DNA of 22,389 nucleotides. It comes from Rhizophagus sp. LPA8_4_AMF. Taxonomy: Eukaryota; Glomeromycota; Glomeromycetes; Glomerales; Glomeraceae. This document shows positions 20,645 to 22,389 of this stretch, piece by piece. The stretch is taken from assembly GCA_021464525.1 (NCBI GenBank), contig JADRCO010001120.1:1-22389 (forward strand), in the 5' to 3' direction. The position numbers and the translations under genes are program-made. The notes beneath the pieces are model-generated. The model did not search any database. It saw only the letters and a program-made list of their open reading frames with translations, and was not told where the DNA came from. Each line of letters starts with the position of its first letter. Position 1 is the stretch's first letter.

Positions 20645-21905
20645 TAGAACAAAAATATCTTAGTGTTGATATACTGAAACAAATAAAAGATTTAAAATAT
20701 TGAATATTAACTAAAAGTACAAAAATTCAATAATTAATAAATTATTACGGTATTAAATGAAAAATTAAATGAATATTATAAAAGCATGGCTTACGTAAGC
20801 GGCTTAATACTGGAAAAAGCTTATATTGTTTCACTGGATGATGACATGATGTCAATAAACATTTCAAAAAAAAAATTTCAAAATTGGACAAGTGAAAATT
20901 CTAATATTGATAATTTAATTCAAGAATCTCTACTTAATGCAAAAAAATCAGATGAAAAATTAGAATGGATTGAATATGATAAATTTTAAAAATATTGTAT
21001 ATATATATATAGTATATTTATTACAAAGTGGTTTAGGATTAGTGTATAACGCAATTTTGAAAAATAGTGAGATAATAAAGATGGGATTATAAAATTAATC
21101 AATGGATTAAATCTTTGGAAACAGAACTGGTTGCTTTAAAATGTTTAAAATAATTCAAAATATATAACATTAATAAGGTATTGTTTTATTGATTAATTTT
21201 TATCAACTTTCATCTTAAAATATTTATTTATTATTAATTATTAATTATTATTTGATTAAATTACGCTTGAAAATGGATAACTTAACCCATATTATTAAGA
21301 TTTGTGGCATTACTAAAGTTTCTAAAAACAATGATTTTATGATAGTTAATGCAATATACAAATAATGGTAACTTAAAGCAAAAATTAAATAAGGATTTCA
21401 ATTCATTGGGCTGGAAAGAAAACTTGTCATTTTAGGAAATATTCATATGATCTTTGTAATATTCATAAGAGGGATTAACTCATCATGACTTTTAACATAC
21501 TATGATGTCGATTTAGAATTATGTGAACCAGCAAGTGAAAAGTTAGGAAAACACAATTAAAATGTTTATGGAAGTCCTGAGAGGAAAAGAATATATACAA
21601 GCAAGTGAAGTTTAATAGCTTTGTATATGAAATATTTAATGGGTTACCTTATAATATGACACACGATGAGTTATTAGCAATAAAAATATGCCAAGGGTAT
21701 AGACCAAAATTTAATATTAAAGTACCTCAATTAATAGAAAATATTGCAAAGAAATGTACAGATGCAAATCCATTAAAAAATGCCAACTGCAAAATAACTG
21801 AATAAAAATATTTGTTTAATGATATACTAATTGTCTTAATAAAAACAATGAATTTTTTAAACAAATTAGTGACGCAAATGAAATTAGTAATAATTCAAAT
21901 AATTG
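20645..21905 (+). pseudogene. tyrosine-kinase-like kinase pseudogene, heavily decayed
   Basis: The same family as 17132-18579, sharing blocks such as QKLNKDFNSLGW, LLAIKICxG and KVPQLIENxAKxC. Unlike that copy, it keeps the family front: YLSVDILKQIKDLKY near 20655-20700, then stops. Exon 1 is legible at 20875-20988 (FQNWTSENSNIDNLIQES, LEWIEYDKF). The glycine loop and lysine region (21000-21180) are scrambled by stops and shifts, though VALKCL survives near 21130. A possible intron follows 21177. After it, the catalytic loop near 21477 reads HHDF with the rest deleted, the DLG region is reduced to DLEL, and the activation segment is shortened. A C-lobe piece at 21620-21805 is the longest open remnant. 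The tail fades after FKQISDAN near 21885. There are well over a dozen lesions, including stops, shifts and deletions. Confidence 0.75.
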
Positions 21906-22079
21906 AATTTATCCACTTTGATTTTTGAAATGATGTAATAACGTAATAAATGTAATATTTATCATTATTTTTTATTTATAGATTCCACAAAAGCCCGATT
22001 TTAATAAACTTTCAATATTAATTCTTAAGATGATTTATACTTTGGGAATTAATAGTTTTTTATTTAAATTAAATTGGTT
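21906..22079. other. spacer, no gene seen
   Basis: AT-rich DNA between the kinase relic and the small element at 22090. Confidence 0.5.
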
Positions 22080-22089
22080 ATATGTATGT

Positions 22090-22267
22090 ATGCATGGGTG
22101 AATTAGGTTCAAGCTATGCCGAAATATTTCGCACATTACACCAATTCGGTATCACACCGGCGTAATACTATTTTCATATGAATCTTCGAACAAAAACTTG
22201 ATGTAATATTTCACCATCATGTCGCCTTAATTCCGAATTATCTGAAATTATTACGCCCCCATGTATA
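22090..22267. mobile_element. candidate 178-bp MITE with 10-base flanking repeats
   Basis: ATATGTATGT occurs at 22080-22089 and 22268-22277, immediately flanking a GC-richer block. The ends show a short imperfect inverted repeat: ATGCATGGGTG at the left, and CGCCCCCATGTATA at the right (inverse TATACATGGGGGCG). The inside contains related motifs such as GGCGTAAT, AATTCGG and CCGAAATATTTCG. An 8-10 base duplication would suit a hAT or Mutator-like non-autonomous element. The flanks are low-complexity ATGT repeats, so the duplication could be chance. Confidence 0.45.
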
Positions 22268-22389
22268 ATATGTATGTGATAAACCAAAGTTGATGAAAAT
22301 TTTCAAAAAATTTTTTTAATACATAATTTTAATTTAAGGATAAATTTATTCGTAACACCCTGTTACACGCCTTATCTGTAACTACCTCG

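Noticed and set aside
1-22389. CRISPR arrays, rRNA genes, tRNA genes
   Set aside because: No regularly spaced repeats, no rRNA-like GC-rich conserved blocks and no GGTTCGA-type tRNA box were seen on either strand.

Overview
The window looks like nuclear DNA of an arbuscular mycorrhizal fungus of the Rhizophagus (Glomeromycotina) type. By eye the DNA is about three-quarters A+T. The genes carry short GT-AG introns of 64-92 bases. There are several members of the expanded tyrosine-kinase-like family typical of these fungi, with signatures such as EWIEYDxFENVEYLAKGGFG, HRDFHxGN and TDLGLC. The rest is a dense layer of LINE and small inverted-repeat elements. The organism call rests on remembered family resemblance, not on a search.

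Layout. 1-2119 has no convincing gene, only one odd 57-codon open frame at 960-1130. 2120-3763 (minus) is a three-exon gene with a cysteine-rich front joined directly to the C-lobe of a kinase; the N-lobe is absent. 3764-6205 is intergenic and holds a perfect hairpin just upstream of that gene. 6206-7767 (plus) is an intact-looking three-exon kinase of 464 residues, ending in a 38-base terminal exon. 7768-9730 is intergenic with a candidate 490-base inverted-repeat element at 9138-9629.

9730-14645 holds the remains of one large multi-copy, element-like gene family, heavily broken, with a RING-like cysteine/histidine end. Its middle is split by about 2.3 kb. Inside that lies a 5'-truncated LINE (11230-12834, minus) with a perfect 14-base target-site duplication, and inside the LINE's 3' end is a 184-base TA-flanked mariner-like MITE. 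This makes a readable three-layer nest. 15579-16035 is a 457-base hairpin element flanked by unusually long 17/18-base direct repeats.

17132-18579 and 20645-21905 are two kinase pseudogenes (plus), sisters by sequence but at very different stages of decay. Between them on the minus strand is an undamaged 484-codon LINE-type ORF1 (18787-20241) with a coiled coil and an RRM-like domain and no ORF2 beside it. A further small element with 10-base flanking repeats lies at 22090-22267.

How the pieces relate. The kinases are signalling-type proteins, and nothing in the window ties them into one pathway. The main story is genomic: duplication and decay of a kinase family amid element insertion. No prokaryote-type operon, CRISPR array, rRNA or tRNA gene was seen.
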